Part shown: positions 1 to 7,076 of the stretch, in pieces
Layout: each line of letters starts with the position of its first letter
Numbering within the stretch: position 1 is the first letter of the stretch
Assembly (NCBI GenBank): GCA_022709775.1
Contig: JAKLIE010000007.1
Coordinates: 1-12,448 of the forward strand
Direction: 5' to 3'
Length of the DNA: 12,448 nt
From: Pseudomonadota bacterium
GTDB lineage: Bacteria > Pseudomonadota > Gammaproteobacteria > Burkholderiales > Casimicrobiaceae
The notes under the pieces: generated by a model
The model's input: only the letters and a program-made list of their open reading frames with translations
Databases searched by the model: none
What the model was told of the DNA's origin: nothing
Made by a program: the position numbers and the translations under genes

Positions 1-1
1 C

Positions 2-82
2 GTGCAGCAGGCCGACAAGGGCGTGGACCTCGACTTCCTCGTGGGCAGCTCGGGGGCGGGCGTCGGGCGGCCGAGCCACTGA
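2..82 (+). CDS. C-terminal end of an unrecognised protein (5' part outside window)
   Basis: Only the last 26 codons and a TGA stop are inside the window. Read in the frame that ends at base 82, the peptide is hydrophilic with a Gly/Ser-rich tail (…DFLVGSSGAGVGRPSH). All 26 sense codons end in G or C, matching the codon bias of the recognised genes here, so this is probably a real coding end rather than chance. No domain can be assigned from so short a piece. It converges on the Bug-family receptor gene, whose stop lies about 60 bp away. The intervening sequence is GC-rich with short inverted repeats but no T-run, so no clear intrinsic terminator is visible. Confidence 0.5.
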   Translation: MQQADKGVDLDFLVGSSGAGVGRPSH

Positions 83-140
83 CGCGCATCGGCGCGGTCG
101 CGGCCGCTCCGATGGTGGCTGCCGCGCCGGCGCGCGTCGC

Positions 141-1121
141 TCAGTCGACCTTCGCGCCCGACCGCTTGACGATGTCGGCCCACTTGTCCCGCTCGCGCGC
201 GAGGAACCCGCCGAACGGTACGGGGCCGAGAACGCGCGCCTCGGCGCTCTGCTGCGCGAAGCGCTCGCGCACGTCGGGCAGCTCCATCACCGCCGCGAGG
301 TCCGACGCGACGCGCCCGACGATTTCCGGCGGCGTGCCCGCGGGCGCGAGGACGCCGAAGAACGACAGCACCTCGAAGTCCGGATAGCCGCTTTCGGAGA
401 GCGTCGGTACGTCGGGCATCGCCGCGAGGCGCGCGAGCGACGTGGTCCCGAGCACGCGCAGCCGGCCCGACTGCACGTGCTGGCTCACCTCGATCGGCGT
501 CGCGAACATCATCGGCACCTGGCCGGACACGAGGTCGACGATCGCCGGGCCGCCGCCCTTGTACGGGACGTGCACGATGTCGACGCCGGCCCGCAGTCGG
601 AAAAGCTCGCCGGCGAGATGGGGCACGGTGCCGTTGCCGGCCGACGCGAACGTGACGGTGCCGGGCTTCGCCCTGGCGGTCGCGACGAGCTCGGCCGTCG
701 ACTTCGCCGGGAAGGCCGCGTTCACGACGAGGATGAACGGCGAGGTCGCGAGCAGCGACACGGGCGCGAAGTCCTTCTGCGGGTCGTAGGGCAGCGTCGG
801 GTAGACGACCTGCGAGATCACGAACGGCGTCGGCGCGAACAGGAACGTGTAGCCGTCGGGCTTCGCCTTCGCGACCTCGGCGTTGCCGATCGTCGTGCCG
901 GCGCCGGGCTTGTTCTCGACGACGACGCTCTGCCCGAGACGGTCGGCGAGCTTCTGCGCGACGATGCGCGCGATGATGTCGGTCGCGCCGCCGGGCGCGA
1001 AAGGCACGACCATGCGCACGGGTCGGCTCGGATACGGCTGCGCGGAGGCGCCGGCCGCGGCGACGAGCGTGAGCGCCGCGAACGCGGCGAGGGCGATGCG
1101 ATGCACGTTTCGGGCGATCAT
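141..1121 (-). CDS. Bug-family (TctC-like) tripartite tricarboxylate transporter substrate-binding protein
   Basis: A 326-aa exported periplasmic receptor. It would bind a small organic anion (typically a carboxylate) and hand it to a TctA/TctB membrane pair. The ATG at 1121 is chosen because AGGAGGT sits 3 nt upstream and the protein then opens with a classic signal peptide: charged MIARNVHR, a hydrophobic stretch at about residues 9-24, and an ASA/Q cleavage site near residue 27. Family hallmarks follow: PSRPVRMVVPFAPGGATDII (31-50), VVENKPGAGTTIGN (67-80), PDGYTFL (88-94) and HVPYKGGGPAIVDLVSGQV (184-202). The length is normal for the family (about 320-330 aa). No TctA or TctB gene is in the window, so it is either an orphan receptor, as is common in Burkholderiales, or its partners lie elsewhere. 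The ligand cannot be read from the sequence. It is transcribed divergently from the ureidoglycolate-lyase-like gene, which makes a nitrogen or carboxylate substrate possible, but that is inference. Confidence 0.93.
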   Translation of the reverse strand: MIARNVHRIALAAFAALTLVAAAGASAQPYPSRPVRMVVPFAPGGATDIIARIVAQKLADRLGQSVVVENKPGAGTTIGNAEVAKAKPDGYTFLFAPTPFVISQVVYPTLPYDPQKDFAPVSLLATSPFILVVNAAFPAKSTAELVATARAKPGTVTFASAGNGTVPHLAGELFRLRAGVDIVHVPYKGGGPAIVDLVSGQVPMMFATPIEVSQHVQSGRLRVLGTTSLARLAAMPDVPTLSESGYPDFEVLSFFGVLAPAGTPPEIVGRVASDLAAVMELPDVRERFAQQSAEARVLGPVPFGGFLARERDKWADIVKRSGAKVD

Positions 1122-1240
1122 GCGACCTCCTCGATGCGGGCGGCCGCGGTCGGCCGGGCGGGGCGCGGTCGCGCTCCCGCCCCCGGCGCCCTGCGCGGTC
1201 CGGGTCCGCGATCTTCCCACATGCGTGCGCGGAGGCCAAA
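1122..1240. promoter_or_regulatory. Divergent intergenic region (Bug receptor / ureidoglycolate lyase-like)
   Basis: These 119 bp separate two head-to-head genes and must carry the promoter of the minus-strand receptor and probably that of the plus-strand cluster. The only sites I can point to are the two ribosome-binding sites: AGGAGGT (minus strand, plus coordinates 1125-1131) for the receptor, and GGAGG at 1231-1235 for the downstream plus-strand gene, 5 nt before its ATG. The region is extremely GC-rich and no convincing -35/-10 pair or operator stands out. Confidence 0.4.
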
Positions 1241-1942
1241 ATGGACGCCTCCGCGAAGAAAGCCATGGCCAACGCTCCCGATTACCTGAACCCCGCCGTT
1301 CCGCGCGGCCTCGAACGCGTCGTGCTTCCGGTCGTCGACGCGACCGACGCGAATCTCGCCGGATACGGCAGGCTCGTCGACGATCCCGCATCGGTCACGG
1401 TCGAGATCACGCGCTGGCCCGCGCAGGGCTGGCGACCGGTCGACGACGATTCGGGCGACGAGGGCGGTACCAGCGAGGGGACGTTCCGATGCGACTGGCG
1501 CGGCGACGTCCTCTACGGGCGCAACGAGGCGGTCGGCGGCCACTACGTCCTCGCCTATGCCGGCGAGCCTGCCGACGCGCGCGAGGACCACGAGCGTGCG
1601 CCGTCGCGCATGCTGCTGTGGCACGCGAACTACCATCCGGACGGCGGACAGCTCTTCTATCCGCTCGATGCGCGGCCGTTCGTCGTGCCGCTCGCGCTGC
1701 CCGGGGACGACGTGCGACCCGAGCGTTTCGTGGCGTTCCGGTTCGACGGCACGCGCGGCCTCTACATCCACGCGAACGTCTGGCACGAGGGCGTGTTCGC
1801 CGTCGCGGGAACGCAGCGCTTCTTCGACAGGCAGGGGGCGGTGCACGCGCGCGTGTCGGTCGACTTCCCGCGCGAGTTCGGTTGCCTGCTCGAGGTGCCG
1901 CTGGCGTCCGTCCCCGTTGCGCCGACGGCGGAGGACCGATGA
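1241..1942 (+). CDS. Ureidoglycolate lyase (AllA-type) family protein
   Basis: A 233-aa protein whose C-terminal half matches the cupin-like ureidoglycolate lyase family. In purine/allantoin catabolism these enzymes split ureidoglycolate to glyoxylate and urea. The clearest signature is RGLYIHANVWHEGVF (172-186), equivalent to the conserved NVWH stretch of AllA. It is preceded by HANYHPDGGQLFYPLDARPFVV (128-149) and by ALPGDDVRPERFVAFRFDG, the usual 'valuable product, limited intake' barrel strands. ATG 1241 is preceded by GGAGG with 5-nt spacing; an ATG eight codons later is possible but has a poorer site. The protein is about 70 aa longer than E. coli AllA (160 aa). It has an extended N terminus and an acidic/glycine-rich segment at about 66-80 (PVDDDSGDEGGTSEG). 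No other allantoin-pathway gene is nearby, so the true substrate may differ. Its stop overlaps the next start by ATGA, implying translational coupling with the channel gene. Confidence 0.75.
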   Translation: MDASAKKAMANAPDYLNPAVPRGLERVVLPVVDATDANLAGYGRLVDDPASVTVEITRWPAQGWRPVDDDSGDEGGTSEGTFRCDWRGDVLYGRNEAVGGHYVLAYAGEPADAREDHERAPSRMLLWHANYHPDGGQLFYPLDARPFVVPLALPGDDVRPERFVAFRFDGTRGLYIHANVWHEGVFAVAGTQRFFDRQGAVHARVSVDFPREFGCLLEVPLASVPVAPTAEDR

Positions 1943-4308
1943 GCGGTCGCGCGGCGACGGACCGGCCGCACCTGGCGCACGCGGCGCATGCCGCGCTCGC
2001 GTTCGCCCTGGCGGTCGGACCGTCCGTCGCGGTCGCTCAGCTTCCGGGCTTTCCCGGAGGCAAATCGACGCCGTCGGCAAGCGTGCCGGCCGCCTCGCCC
2101 GCGCCGGCGACGGAGTCGATCGCCGACGCGAGGACGCGCGTCGCGAAGCTCGCGGAAGCTGCGCGAGCCGAGCGCGACCGGACGCCGCCGCCGCCGCCGC
2201 CGGGCGTCTCCCTGGCGGAGGAGGACGCGCGGTACGAGGCCGTCGCGGCGCTCGCCTATGCGTACGATGCGCAGGTCCGGACCTATGCCGAGCTCGAGCG
2301 CCTGCGCGCCGCACGCGCGGCGTCGGAGGCGGCGGATCGCGAGTGGAACGGCTTCACGGAGCCCCCGCCGTATCCGATCGCGCGGATCGACGCGCTGCGC
2401 GACGCAGCCGACGCGACGCGCTCGCGCATCGTCGCGGTCGAGGCGGCCGGTACGCACCTCGCCGCCGAGGCCGAGCGTCTGCAGGAGTCTTCTCGCCGTG
2501 CCGACGAGGCGTTGCGGCGGGCGAGGGAGGCGGTCGAGACCGCGTCGGGCGATGCGGGGCGCGCTGCGGCGGCCTGGCGGCGCGACGCCGCGGAATGGCA
2601 GGCGCGCGGCATCGCCGCTCGCGCGACGCTCGCGCGAATGGCGGCCGAAGGCAAGCGCGAGGAAGCGGGCACGCGAAAGGCCGAGGCGAGGCTGCTCGAT
2701 AGGCAGGTCGAGGTGGCGTCGCGGGCGATGCGCTTCGACGAGACCGACCTCGCCGCGGCGAGGAAGCGCATCGACGAGTCGATCGAGGCGAACCGGCGCG
2801 AGCGCACCTCGCTCCAGAGGCAGGTGGCGGAGCGGGCGCGCGAGCGCGACGCCGCCGCGCGCGAGGCGGACGCTGCCGTATCCGGCACCGCGCGTGCGGA
2901 GGCGGCACAGGCACGCCTGCGCGCCGCACAGGCGTGGAACGACGCGCTCGCGGTCGAAGGCGAGATGCTCGACGGCGTCGCGACGCTCGGCTCCTTCGCT
3001 TCGCAGATGTGGGGGCACCGCTACGAGCTGGCGAACGCCGGCGACGAGGAGGCCCGCCGAGCGGCGCTGGTGCGCATTCGCGAGGGCATCGCGCAGCTCG
3101 CAAGCTGGCGCGCGTACATCGACGATGCGGTCGGAGGGTCGCGCGCCCGGCTGCGCGCGGCCGAGGCGCTGGCGGAATCGCCGCAGCGTACGCCCCAGGC
3201 GGCCCGCTACGACGTCGACGCCGCGAAGGCCGCCGCCCGGGAGCTCGACGCGTACGAACGGATCCAGACCCGTCACGCGGACGCGCAGCGCACGCTCGCG
3301 CGCTGGCTTGGCGACGCGGAGCGAACGGCCTCGGCGCGCGACTGGCGCGCGCGCTCCGCCGGCGCGTGGCTCGAACTCCGCGACGGGGTCCGCGCGTTCT
3401 GGAACTTCGAGCTCTTCGCGGTCGAGGACACGTCGGTCGTCGACGGCCGCACCGTGACGGTCGAGCGCGGCGTCACGATCGGCAAGAGCATCGGCGCCCT
3501 GCTGCTCTTCGCGCTCGGCTACTGGATCGCCGTGCGGCTCGTCCGCTTCGTCGAGCGGCGCGCGGTCGCGGCCGGCAGGGATGCCGCGCGCGCGCGGACG
3601 ATCCGGCGCTGGGTGCTCGCGCTCGCCGCCGTCGGGCTCCTGCTCGTCACGCTCAACGTCGTGCGAATCCCGATCACGGTGTTCGCGTTCCTGGGCGGTG
3701 CGCTGGCGATCGGCGTGGGCTTCGGCACCCAGACGATCATCCGGAACCTGATCAGCGGCATGATCGTGCTGATGGAGCGGCGCGTGCAGATCGGCGACGT
3801 GATCGAGCTCGACGGAGTCACGGGCACGGTGACCAGCGTCGACCTCCGGTCGACGACGGTGAGCGGCGCCGACGGCCTCGAGACGATCGTGCCCAACTCG
3901 ATGCTGCTCGAGCAGAAGGTCACGAACTGGACGCTCTCGAACCGGTGCGTGCGCCGCAGCGTCTCGGTCGGGGTCGCCTACGGGACGCCGATGCGCAAGG
4001 CCGCGGAGCTGATCGAGGAGACGGCGAGGCGGCACGGCAACGTGATGAAGGAGCCGGCGCCGTTCGTGATCTTCGAGAGCTTCGGAGACAGCGCGCAGGT
4101 GCTGACGCTGTACTTCTGGGTCGAGCTGACGCCGACGGTCGTCGCGATGCGCGTCGCGAGCGACCTGCGGTTCATGCTCGAGAAGCAGCTCGCCGAGGCG
4201 GGCATCGTCATGCCGTTTCCGCAGAGGGAGATGCGCCTCGACACGACGCGCCCGCTGCGCGTCGAAGTGGCGGGCGCCCCGCCACCGCCCGCGGACGCCG
4301 CGCCATGA
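1939..4308 (+). CDS. MscS-type mechanosensitive ion channel with long periplasmic coiled-coil domain
   Basis: A 789-aa inner-membrane channel that would open under membrane tension to release solutes during hypo-osmotic shock. ATG 1939 overlaps the preceding stop (ATGA) and has GGAGG 4 nt upstream. Residues 1-33 form a signal peptide ending AVA/Q, followed by a Pro/Ser/Ala linker and a six-proline run (83-88). Residues of about 90-490 are Ala/Arg/Glu-rich and strongly helical, with coiled-coil character, as in the periplasmic parts of MscK/YbiO-like channels. A conserved-looking FWNFELFAVEDT stretch precedes three hydrophobic segments: about 518-538, 558-576 and the pore-lining 579-611 (FLGGALAIGVGFGTQTIIRN from residue 584). 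The beta domain starts at RRVQIGDVIELDG (614-626) and contains ETIVPNSMLLEQKVTNWT (648-665). An alpha/beta cytoplasmic domain runs to about 765 and a proline-rich tail ends the protein. It is larger than MscS itself (286 aa) and smaller than MscK (1120 aa). The membrane family is certain; the gating stimulus and conductance are not readable. Confidence 0.92.
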   Translation: MSGRAATDRPHLAHAAHAALAFALAVGPSVAVAQLPGFPGGKSTPSASVPAASPAPATESIADARTRVAKLAEAARAERDRTPPPPPPGVSLAEEDARYEAVAALAYAYDAQVRTYAELERLRAARAASEAADREWNGFTEPPPYPIARIDALRDAADATRSRIVAVEAAGTHLAAEAERLQESSRRADEALRRAREAVETASGDAGRAAAAWRRDAAEWQARGIAARATLARMAAEGKREEAGTRKAEARLLDRQVEVASRAMRFDETDLAAARKRIDESIEANRRERTSLQRQVAERARERDAAAREADAAVSGTARAEAAQARLRAAQAWNDALAVEGEMLDGVATLGSFASQMWGHRYELANAGDEEARRAALVRIREGIAQLASWRAYIDDAVGGSRARLRAAEALAESPQRTPQAARYDVDAAKAAARELDAYERIQTRHADAQRTLARWLGDAERTASARDWRARSAGAWLELRDGVRAFWNFELFAVEDTSVVDGRTVTVERGVTIGKSIGALLLFALGYWIAVRLVRFVERRAVAAGRDAARARTIRRWVLALAAVGLLLVTLNVVRIPITVFAFLGGALAIGVGFGTQTIIRNLISGMIVLMERRVQIGDVIELDGVTGTVTSVDLRSTTVSGADGLETIVPNSMLLEQKVTNWTLSNRCVRRSVSVGVAYGTPMRKAAELIEETARRHGNVMKEPAPFVIFESFGDSAQVLTLYFWVELTPTVVAMRVASDLRFMLEKQLAEAGIVMPFPQREMRLDTTRPLRVEVAGAPPPPADAAP
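2185..2202 (+). repeat. (CCG)6 trinucleotide run inside the channel gene
   Basis: Six uninterrupted CCG units lie in frame and encode the six consecutive prolines (residues 83-88) that separate the short N-terminal helix from the main periplasmic helical region of the MscS-type channel. Gain or loss of units would change the proline count without a frameshift. A run this short may simply reflect codon bias for CCG. Confidence 0.8.
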
Positions 4309-5096
4309 CCGACGACATCGCCGCCGCAGGAACCGGGCCGCTGCCCGTCCGCGAGGTGTCCCTGACCGCGCCGCTGCGCTGGCTCGCGCTCGGCTGGCGC
4401 GACTTCACGCGCGCATTCGGACCGAGCGTGTTCCACGGCTTCATCGTGACGCTGGCGGGGATCGCCATCGCGACGATCACGCTGCGCTTCTGGCCGATCC
4501 TGCCCGGCGCGTTCTCGGGCTTCGTGCTGATCGCGCCGATCCTCGCGACCGGCCTCTACGAGCTGTCGCGCCGCCTCGAGGCCGGCGAGAAGCCGAACCT
4601 CGCGCAGGCGATGGACGCGTGGATCCGCGGCACGCGCCCGCTCGTGTGGCTGGGCGTCTTCCTCGCGATCGCGGCGACCGCGTGGGTGCTCTTCTCGTCG
4701 GTGCTGGTCGCGCTGTTCGTCCGCGAGCCGATCGTCGGGCTCGACGGCTTCCTGCGCCACGTCGTGCTCTCGCAGGGGTCGAACCTGTTCTGGGTCTGGA
4801 TGCTCGCGGGCGGCATCGGCGCGGCGTTCACGTTCGCCGCGACCGTCGTCTCGGTGCCCCTCCTGCTCGACCGCCGGATCGACCTCGGGTCCGCGCTCGT
4901 GACGAGCATCCGGGCGGTCGGGGCCAATCCGCTCGCGATGGCGCTCTGGGCGGCGATCATCATGGTGCTGACGGCGCTGTCGATGGCGACCGCGATGGTC
5001 GGCTTCGCGTTCGCGATCCCCGTGATCGGGCACGCGAGCTGGCACGCGTACCGCGAGACGGTCGACACGACGGGCGCGGCGCCGCGCGTCGCGTAG
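4305..5096 (+). CDS. DUF2189-family integral membrane protein
   Basis: A 263-aa polytopic membrane protein of the DUF2189 family, whose function is unknown; some members carry an old 'cytochrome c oxidase subunit' label that I do not adopt. Supporting features in order are: LRWLALGWRDFTRAFGPSVF (24-43), SGFVLIAPILATGLYELSRR (71-90), VVSVPLLLDRRIDL (181-194), TSIRAVGANPLAMALWA (200-216) and the C-terminal IGHASWHAYRETV (241-253). All are characteristic of the family. About six hydrophobic segments are visible, near 42-62, 64-85, 112-138, 160-187, 208-230 and 230-247. The ATG overlaps the stop of the channel gene by ATGA, so translation is probably coupled. Coupling to an MscS-type channel suggests an accessory or envelope-stress role, but that is inference from position only. 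Confidence 0.88.
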   Translation: MTDDIAAAGTGPLPVREVSLTAPLRWLALGWRDFTRAFGPSVFHGFIVTLAGIAIATITLRFWPILPGAFSGFVLIAPILATGLYELSRRLEAGEKPNLAQAMDAWIRGTRPLVWLGVFLAIAATAWVLFSSVLVALFVREPIVGLDGFLRHVVLSQGSNLFWVWMLAGGIGAAFTFAATVVSVPLLLDRRIDLGSALVTSIRAVGANPLAMALWAAIIMVLTALSMATAMVGFAFAIPVIGHASWHAYRETVDTTGAAPRVA

Positions 5097-5105
5097 GGCC
5101 GCGCG

Positions 5106-5315
5106 ATGTTCGGCTTCTCCGAGGAGCAGATCACCGAGTTCGGGATGACGTTCGGCATCGGGGCGTTCATGCTCTACATGCTGTTCATCATCTTCGACCT
5201 CGCGCGGAAATCGAAAGCCGGCAAGCTCGGGACGTTCGTGCTCTTCTTCGTCCTCGCGTTCGGCATGATCGGCTTCGTCGCCAAGTCGATCATCGCGAGG
5301 CTCCTCGGCATCTGA
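5106..5315 (+). CDS. DUF2788 small membrane protein
   Basis: A 69-aa protein with two transmembrane helices (about 14-32 and 42-60) joined by a short basic loop, DLARKSKAGKLGTF (31-44). The N-terminal motif MFGFSEEQITEFGMTFGIG and the loop match DUF2788, a family of tiny membrane proteins that I recall mainly from beta- and gammaproteobacteria. The function is unknown. It starts 9 nt after the DUF2189 stop with only a weak ribosome-binding site, so it may depend on reinitiation from the upstream gene. It is the last gene of the cluster that begins with the ureidoglycolate-lyase-like gene. The full length is typical of the family and nothing looks truncated. Confidence 0.88.
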   Translation: MFGFSEEQITEFGMTFGIGAFMLYMLFIIFDLARKSKAGKLGTFVLFFVLAFGMIGFVAKSIIARLLGI

Positions 5316-5325
5316 CCGGGGCGGC

Positions 5326-5342
5326 CGCGCAGGCGCGCGTTT
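5326..5342 (+). terminator. Weak candidate hairpin terminator after DUF2788
   Basis: CGCGC (5326-5330), a 4-nt loop, GCGCG (5335-5339) and then TTT lie 11 nt after the DUF2788 stop. The position is right for the end of the four-gene cluster. The stem is only five base pairs and the T-run only three, so this may be chance in GC-rich DNA. Confidence 0.25.
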
Positions 5343-5369
5343 CCCGCGGGTGTCGACAGCCACTAGAAT
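5341..5369 (+). promoter_or_regulatory. Candidate sigma-70-type promoter for the VOC/sigma/anti-sigma unit
   Basis: TAGAAT at 5364-5369 matches the -10 consensus at five of six bases and is a rare AT-richer patch in this DNA. TTCCCG at 5341-5346 sits 17 bp upstream but matches the -35 consensus poorly. Transcription would begin near 5376 and leave a leader of about 28 nt before the ATG at 5404. No GGAAC-type ECF -35 element is seen here, so autoregulation by the encoded sigma factor is not supported by this stretch. Confidence 0.4.
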
Positions 5370-5403
5370 CGCCGTTCATCGTCACCGGCAGGGGACCGAC
5401 GCC

Positions 5404-5772
5404 ATGCCCACCGTCCGCTATCTCGTCCACGACGTCGACGCGGTGCTTCCGTTCTACGCGGCGCTCGGGTTCAAGCAGGTCGACCGCTGGGGGCCGCCAT
5501 TCGCGATCCTCGAGCGGCAGGGCCTCGCGCTCTGGCTCTCGGGGCCGGGCACGTCGGCCACGCGACCGATGCCCGATGGCGCGAAGCCCGGGCCCGGCGG
5601 CTGGAACCGGATCGTGATCGAGGTCGACGACCTCGACGCGACGATCGGACACCTGCGCGCGGCAGGCGCACGGTTCCGCAATGATCCCGTCGACGGTCCC
5701 GGGGGCCGGCAGGCGCTTGCGGAAGACCCTTCGGGAAACCCGGTCGAGCTGTTCGAACCCACCACCGGCTGA
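5404..5772 (+). CDS. VOC (glyoxalase/bleomycin-resistance-like) family protein
   Basis: A 122-aa single-module vicinal-oxygen-chelate protein. It opens with VRYLVHDVDAVLPFYAALGF (4-23) and has NRIVIEVDDLDATIGHLRAAGARF (68-91) as the second beta-alpha-beta unit. It ends with the family signature ALAEDPSGNPVELFEP (104-119), where E115 is the likely metal ligand. ATG 5404 is preferred over the GTG at 5350. AGGGGA lies just upstream of it, the VOC fold begins at its second residue, and the extra 18 residues from the GTG would run across the candidate -10 element. The family includes glyoxalases, dioxygenases and antibiotic-binding proteins, and the substrate here cannot be told. The sigma-factor gene starts 2 nt after its stop, so the two are probably co-transcribed. 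Confidence 0.85.
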   Translation: MPTVRYLVHDVDAVLPFYAALGFKQVDRWGPPFAILERQGLALWLSGPGTSATRPMPDGAKPGPGGWNRIVIEVDDLDATIGHLRAAGARFRNDPVDGPGGRQALAEDPSGNPVELFEPTTG

Positions 5773-5774
5773 CC

Positions 5775-6338
5775 GTGGCCGCGCCGCAGGACCTCGCCGA
5801 CCTGATCGCCCGCGTCGCGCTGGGGGACCGGCAGGCGTTTCGTCGTCTCTACGACGCGACGGCCCCGTCTCTGCTGGGCGTCGCGCTCCGTATATTGCGG
5901 GACCGGGGGCGCGCCGAGGACGTGATCCAGGAGGCATTCGTCGGCGTCTGGCACCGGGCCGGCAGTTACCGGGCCGCGGCGAGTGCGCCGATGACCTGGC
6001 TCACGGCCGTCGTGCGCAACCGGGCGCTCGACGCGTTGCGCAGCGACGCGCGGCACGACGTCGACCCGCTCGTCGACGACGAAGACGAGACGATGGACGT
6101 CGAGGACGACCGCCCCGATCCGCTCGGCCTGCTGACGCAGGCGGCGGACACGCTCGCCATCCGTGCGTGCCTGGAGACCATCGACGGGTCGCAGCGCCAG
6201 TGCCTCGCGCTCGCGTACTACCACGGTCTCACGCACGCGGAGATGGCGGCGCACCTGGGCTCGCCGATCGGCAGCGTCAAGGGGTGGCTTCGCCGCGGCC
6301 TCGAGAAGCTCCGGCGTTGCCTGGAGCGCGCGAAGTGA
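5775..6338 (+). CDS. ECF-type RNA polymerase sigma factor
   Basis: A 187-aa extracytoplasmic-function sigma factor. Region 2 covers about 22-90, with GRAEDVIQEAFVGVWHRAG (45-63, the DVIQEAF core-binding motif) and MTWLTAVVRNRALDALR (73-89). An acidic linker follows at 97-115 (DPLVDDEDETMDVEDDRPD). Region 4 spans about 128-185, with QRQCLALAYYHGLTHAEMAA (140-159) and the DNA-recognition helix IGSVKGWLRRGLEKLR (165-180). The start is GTG at 5775, 2 nt after the VOC stop. No upstream in-frame alternative fits, and the protein has full family length. It overlaps the anti-sigma gene by GTGA, the classic arrangement for stoichiometric production of a sigma/anti-sigma pair. It resembles the SigK/RskA-type pairs; the inducing signal is unknown. 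Confidence 0.93.
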   Translation: MAAPQDLADLIARVALGDRQAFRRLYDATAPSLLGVALRILRDRGRAEDVIQEAFVGVWHRAGSYRAAASAPMTWLTAVVRNRALDALRSDARHDVDPLVDDEDETMDVEDDRPDPLGLLTQAADTLAIRACLETIDGSQRQCLALAYYHGLTHAEMAAHLGSPIGSVKGWLRRGLEKLRRCLERAK

Positions 6339-7063
6339 ATTACGACCGGCCCGGGCTCCTGGACCGGCTCGCGGCCGAGTACGTTTTCGGAACGATGACC
6401 GGGCCGGTGCGCCGGCGCTTCGAGCGGTTGCGGCTCACGGTTCCGTCCGCCGAGGCGGCCGCGGTCGCCTGGGAGTCGCGTTCGGCAGGGCTCGCCCTCG
6501 CGGTGCCGCCGGCGATGCCGTCGCCCGGCCTGTGGAACGCGATCGACTGGAGCACCGGCGGGGCCGGAGCGGAGACGGTCGCGAAGCCCGGCGCATGGTG
6601 GACGTGGATCGCGCCGGTCGCGGGCCTCGTATTCGGCGTCGTGGCGACGGTCGGGGTCGTGCGCATGCTTCCCTCCGCGGCCGTCCCGGTCGACGAGATC
6701 GTGCAAGCGCGCGGCACGCTGCCGGCGAGTTACGTCGGCATCCTGACCGACGCGTCCGGGGCGGCGGTCGCGATCGCGAGCTCGACGCGGCACGGCCGCA
6801 CGATGTCGCTCAAGGTGCTGAAGCCGATCGAGGCTCCACCCGGCAAGCTGCTGCAGCTGTGGGCGCTGCCGAAGGACGGAGAGCCGTTCCCGCTCGGCGT
6901 CGTTCCGCGCGATGGCAAGGGCGCCTTCGAGATGGCGGACACCTCCGAGCGACTGCTCGCCGGCGTGCCGCGTCTCGCGGTGTCGGTCGAGTCCGCCCCG
7001 GTCGGACCCGGTTCGACGCCCGACGGATTCATCCTGACCGGGCACTGCGTGAAGCTCTGGTAG
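6335..7063 (+). CDS. RskA-type transmembrane anti-sigma factor
   Basis: A 242-aa membrane protein expected to hold the upstream sigma factor inactive at the inner membrane. The GTG start overlaps the sigma stop by GTGA. The N-terminal cytoplasmic part (1-87) has LDRLAAEYVFGTMTGPVRRR (9-28), typical of this family, and lacks the His/Cys zinc ligands of ZAS-type anti-sigma factors. One transmembrane helix lies at about 91-109 (WIAPVAGLVFGVVATVGVV). The periplasmic RskA domain (about 115-242) carries GKLLQLWALPKDGEPFPLG (170-188) and RLAVSVESAPVGPGSTPDGF (213-232). In known pairs, regulated cleavage near the membrane frees the sigma factor. The protein ends with a lone cysteine near the C terminus (HCVKLW). 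Domain and context agree, so the assignment is firm. Confidence 0.92.
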   Translation: MNYDRPGLLDRLAAEYVFGTMTGPVRRRFERLRLTVPSAEAAAVAWESRSAGLALAVPPAMPSPGLWNAIDWSTGGAGAETVAKPGAWWTWIAPVAGLVFGVVATVGVVRMLPSAAVPVDEIVQARGTLPASYVGILTDASGAAVAIASSTRHGRTMSLKVLKPIEAPPGKLLQLWALPKDGEPFPLGVVPRDGKGAFEMADTSERLLAGVPRLAVSVESAPVGPGSTPDGFILTGHCVKLW

Positions 7064-7076
7064 CGGGCAGCGGGCC

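Noticed and set aside
83..140. Possible terminator between the convergent first gene and the receptor gene
   Set aside because: It has short overlapping GC inverted repeats but no defined stem with a T-run on either strand.
883..1938. Upstream in-frame extension of the MscS-type gene back to 883
   Set aside because: The added residues are Arg-rich shadow translation of the receptor and lyase genes. The signal peptide, GGAGG site and ATGA overlap fix the start at 1939.
1762..4035. Long open frame of 757 codons on the minus strand across the channel gene
   Set aside because: It is the antisense of a well-supported gene in GC-rich DNA. The peptide is Arg/Ala/Asp-rich with no domain, so it is a shadow.
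3978..5363. Minus-strand open frame of 461 codons over DUF2189/DUF2788
   Set aside because: Its composition is dominated by Arg, Glu, Asp and His with no recognisable motif, and it lies opposite clear family members.
5350..5403. GTG start at 5350 for the VOC protein
   Set aside because: The extra residues fall on the candidate -10 element and add nothing to the fold. ATG 5404 has an AGGGGA site and starts at the family N terminus.
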